A stretch of DNA of 64,000 nucleotides from the NCBI GenBank assembly GCA_037178625.1, contig CM074132.1, forward strand, positions 2,852,001-2,916,000, read 5' to 3'. The stretch is from Skeletonema tropicum. Lineage: Eukaryota; Bacillariophyta; Thalassiosirophyceae; Thalassiosirales; Thalassiosiraceae. Positions 61,895-64,000 of the stretch are shown piece by piece. The position numbers were made by a program, and so were the translations under genes. Each line of letters starts with the position of its first letter. Positions within the stretch are counted from its first letter, which is position 1. The notes beneath the pieces were generated by a model that had not been told where the DNA came from, searched no databases, and saw only the letters and a list, made by a program, of their open reading frames with translations.

Positions 61895-62980
61895 ATGATA
61901 GAAGAAGAATGGGAGTGCCCCGTCGGCCTAACTGCGGAGCACGCAATCTGTGTTGACGATTCCAGCAGCGATGAGGAAGGTGAACATGTAACAACTTCTA
62001 GCAATGACAATCTACGCAACAATGACGAGCTTCGCCCAACAGATGGAGGGAACACTACCAATAGAGCTAGCTCTATCTCTTCCTTCTTCAAAAGTGGCCC
62101 ATCACTAGAACAAGCAGCTGCTTCTGGAGAAGAATCACGTGCACAAACACTGAGTGACACCATCAGCGATTCTAAGAAGAGTATTGCTGATAATAATCTA
62201 TCAGATGCAACAAATGTAACTAATAATAAGCCAGAACCATCACTTCCTCAAATGAGTGAAAATACCGACAATCAAAATGATAGCAACAGCAATCCTTTTG
62301 CAGCATTTGCCTTCAAGGCGGACGAAACACCAGCTATATCAAAATCATGGCAGAGTAAAAAGCGGACATTACAAATACCAAGTAAAGCTGCAGCAACTGC
62401 ACGTTCTCAAAAGAAGGTTAAACAAGTTAAACAAGCGGCAAAACAAAAAGAGAGCAAAAAATCATGGTCAATTGGGGAATTACAGACCCAATCAACAAAA
62501 ACAGAGGGAGATGAGCAACTCGACAAAGAAGAGCATCGTCAAGTATTGATTAAAAAATGGCACTCCTTCTCTGACTCAGCAGCACCAATCGAAGAGCGGA
62601 GATTCCAGGTACTAATCGCTGCTCGTATTCATGCGAGGTGTCAAGAACCAATCGTTCACAAAGCCATGCAGAGATTAAGGGAGTATTTTGCGACACGAGA
62701 AGAACCAAACAATGATGGAACTGCCCAATCGTTATCAGCTCATTGTCTGTCACAATGTGATCCAGAGAATGATATTGCTCCTTTACTATCGTCGGTATTA
62801 TTTGGCAATGTCAAAGCGCAACATATAGTCCAGGCAGCACAGGATGTACTAAGCAAGTTTCGAGGTCAAGTCCCAGAGTCCATGACTAGCTTGCAAGATA
62901 TTACTGGCATTGGACCGAAGCTCTCCCAGATCTTAAATATTGTCAATCGGCGAGACACTTATACTTCTTCCCTATCATGA
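61895..62980 (+). CDS. Endonuclease III-like protein with shortened HhH domain
   Basis: The 361-residue protein has a long acidic/Ser-rich N-terminus (residues 1-215), then a helical block resembling the first half of HhH-GPD DNA glycosylases: FQVLIAARIHARCQEPIVHKAMQRLREYF, and LSQCDPENDIAPLLSSVLF, and SKFRGQVPESMTSLQDITG-IGPKLSQILN. The last is the helix-hairpin-helix. The protein stops 15 residues later, so the catalytic Asp and the FeS-loop region of Nth are absent. The catalytic Lys (in the HhH as GxGxKTA) reads GIGPKLS here. It may be a non-catalytic DNA-binding relative. No downstream exon was found in the 90 bp before the next gene. Confidence 0.6.
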   Translation: MIEEEWECPVGLTAEHAICVDDSSSDEEGEHVTTSSNDNLRNNDELRPTDGGNTTNRASSISSFFKSGPSLEQAAASGEESRAQTLSDTISDSKKSIADNNLSDATNVTNNKPEPSLPQMSENTDNQNDSNSNPFAAFAFKADETPAISKSWQSKKRTLQIPSKAAATARSQKKVKQVKQAAKQKESKKSWSIGELQTQSTKTEGDEQLDKEEHRQVLIKKWHSFSDSAAPIEERRFQVLIAARIHARCQEPIVHKAMQRLREYFATREEPNNDGTAQSLSAHCLSQCDPENDIAPLLSSVLFGNVKAQHIVQAAQDVLSKFRGQVPESMTSLQDITGIGPKLSQILNIVNRRDTYTSSLS

Positions 62981-63071
62981 AGAGGCGGGGGGAGTACTTG
63001 TATTCATTTGTTTATTAGATCCCTTGATAGTAGTAGCAGTATTACTTAACATTCTCTCTGTACACTATTGA

Positions 63072-63818
63072 TTACAGTTTACTTTGGTAGAGTTTACCTA
63101 GTTTTGTCGTAGTTCTATGGACATCATCATGATACGGTAGCTTTGCCATTCGATCCAACCATTGCCGCAGCTCTTCTAACTCTGGCCATTCACTATAGTC
63201 AACGCCTAGAATTTGTGGGATCTGTGCAAGTTCTGGGTAGGCGAGAAAATCCGCAACAGTTGGAGAATCCCCGACAATAAAGTTGGATCTTTCCCTCGAA
63301 TTGACCAGGAATTTGTGTTGAAATCTTTTCGCTGTATCCCTTATTGTAGATTTGAGTTTCACCAAATCGGAAGGAGATTTGCTGAGGGCATGGTGTGTCA
63401 TTCCTGATGATAGATTACCTTTAGCTGCAAACAGTTCTTTGAAACCTGGACGGATAACGTTCCGGGTCATTAAGCGTGTAGATTCATTGTGATGACTAAT
63501 ATATTCGTTTATCAACGCTCGCTGACGAATATCTGATGGGTTATTGATGGACGGATACATGTCATTCCATTTGTTCTTGTCGCAGAGATAAATCATGATA
63601 GCTGATGCCTCCGAAAGGGCAATCGTTCTACCGTCACCTGGATCATCTTCAATGGCCGGGATAAGACCCAGTGGAAACTTTGCACGATATTCTTTCGTTC
63701 GGTTGTCCCCTTTCATGGGGTTAATGGAGATGAATTCGAACGGTTCCTTCTTCATCTTGAGTAGCCAGGCTACTGACCGAAACGGCTGAGATCCATAGTG
63801 CCCGTAGAGTTTGAGCAT
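63072..63818 (-). CDS. Glutathione S-transferase, theta-like
   Basis: The 248 residues comprise an N-terminal thioredoxin-like domain (MLKLYGHYGSQPFRSVAWLL, INPMKGDNRTKEYRAKFPLG, then LIPAIEDD and LSEASAIMIYL, the cis-Pro and glutathione-binding Ser block) and an all-helical C-terminal domain (ALINEYISHH, FIVGDSPTVADFLAYPELAQ, with the N-capping box). The catalytic serine is expected in the region GSQPFRS. Theta-class GSTs conjugate glutathione to electrophiles and have peroxidase activity. Cytosolic; intronless. Length is normal. Confidence 0.88.
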   Translation of the reverse strand: MLKLYGHYGSQPFRSVAWLLKMKKEPFEFISINPMKGDNRTKEYRAKFPLGLIPAIEDDPGDGRTIALSEASAIMIYLCDKNKWNDMYPSINNPSDIRQRALINEYISHHNESTRLMTRNVIRPGFKELFAAKGNLSSGMTHHALSKSPSDLVKLKSTIRDTAKRFQHKFLVNSRERSNFIVGDSPTVADFLAYPELAQIPQILGVDYSEWPELEELRQWLDRMAKLPYHDDVHRTTTKLGKLYQSKL

Positions 63819-64000
63819 GGCACAGGTAGGTGAGAGGTGATAGTACAGGCTAATAGAAAGTAGATTATGTAGTGTGTGTTACACTGCTTGACACCTCCAC
63901 CTTCCTCATCGTCATCGACGCGACATCAAGAATTCGAGCTGAAGCTGAAGGCTGAAGGTGAGGGAGACAGTTGATGGTTTACAACAGCACAGGTACTGGC
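63819..64000. other. Window end, no gene seen
   Basis: A short direct repeat GAGCTGAAGCTGAAGGCTGAAGG is at about 63937-63958. No gene is visible in the last 180 bp. Confidence 0.4.

Overview
This window looks like nuclear DNA of a diatom, probably a centric (Thalassiosirales-like) species; the species level is inference. Evidence: compact genes with few short GT-AG introns (about 75-270 bp), several proteins with diatom-type plastid presequences (signal peptide plus an ASAFAP-like A-F site: PPOX, and the genes at 31492, 58844 and 60455), an HSF-like domain of the kind expanded in diatoms, stramenopile/diatom-only families, and two genes that use in-frame TGA as selenocysteine. There is no bacterial operon structure.

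Layout. 1-13.5 kb is gene-poor and rearranged: the end of a coiled-coil gene, two non-autonomous inverted-repeat transposons, plastid protoporphyrinogen oxidase (PPOX), four differently broken copies of one diatom gene family, an inverted duplicate of the PPOX 3' end, and an internally deleted pogo/Tigger-like DNA transposon with TA target duplications. 13.9-21.8 kb is one giant gene joining an HSF-like winged helix and a UBA-like segment to a UBR4-type E3 ligase module. 22-31 kb holds a small coiled-coil protein, another polyC-bounded inverted-repeat element, mitochondrial methylmalonate-semialdehyde dehydrogenase, a PiT phosphate transporter and a secretory ubiquitin-like-fold protein. 31-40 kb holds a small plastid protein, a transporter-like membrane protein with a CRAL-TRIO (SEC14) domain in its central loop, a RING protein, a HAD phosphatase and a zinc-finger/alpha-beta hydrolase fusion. 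40-41.3 kb is intergenic with a strong hairpin and a palindrome-rich MITE.

41.6-64 kb is gene-dense: two phosphoprotein-like diatom families, a FrnE/DsbA-family oxidoreductase and a Prx5-like peroxiredoxin that both have TGA exactly at the active-site cysteine (probable selenoproteins), a DUF2470/DUF4499-like membrane protein, a 1.5-kb-residue disordered protein, a small membrane protein, complex I GRIM-19/NDUFA13, an MDR oxidoreductase, plastid-targeted proteins, a ParB/sulfiredoxin-like small protein, a shortened endonuclease III-like protein and a theta-type GST.

The genes do not form one pathway. Shared themes are redox chemistry (FrnE, Prx, GST, MDR, PPOX) and organelle function. The most unusual items are the two TGA-containing redox genes (a canonical SECIS candidate lies 3' of FrnE, a weaker one 3' of Prx), the HSF-UBA-UBR4 architecture, the transporter-CRAL-TRIO architecture and the inverted duplication that places antisense PPOX sequence behind a repeated gene.
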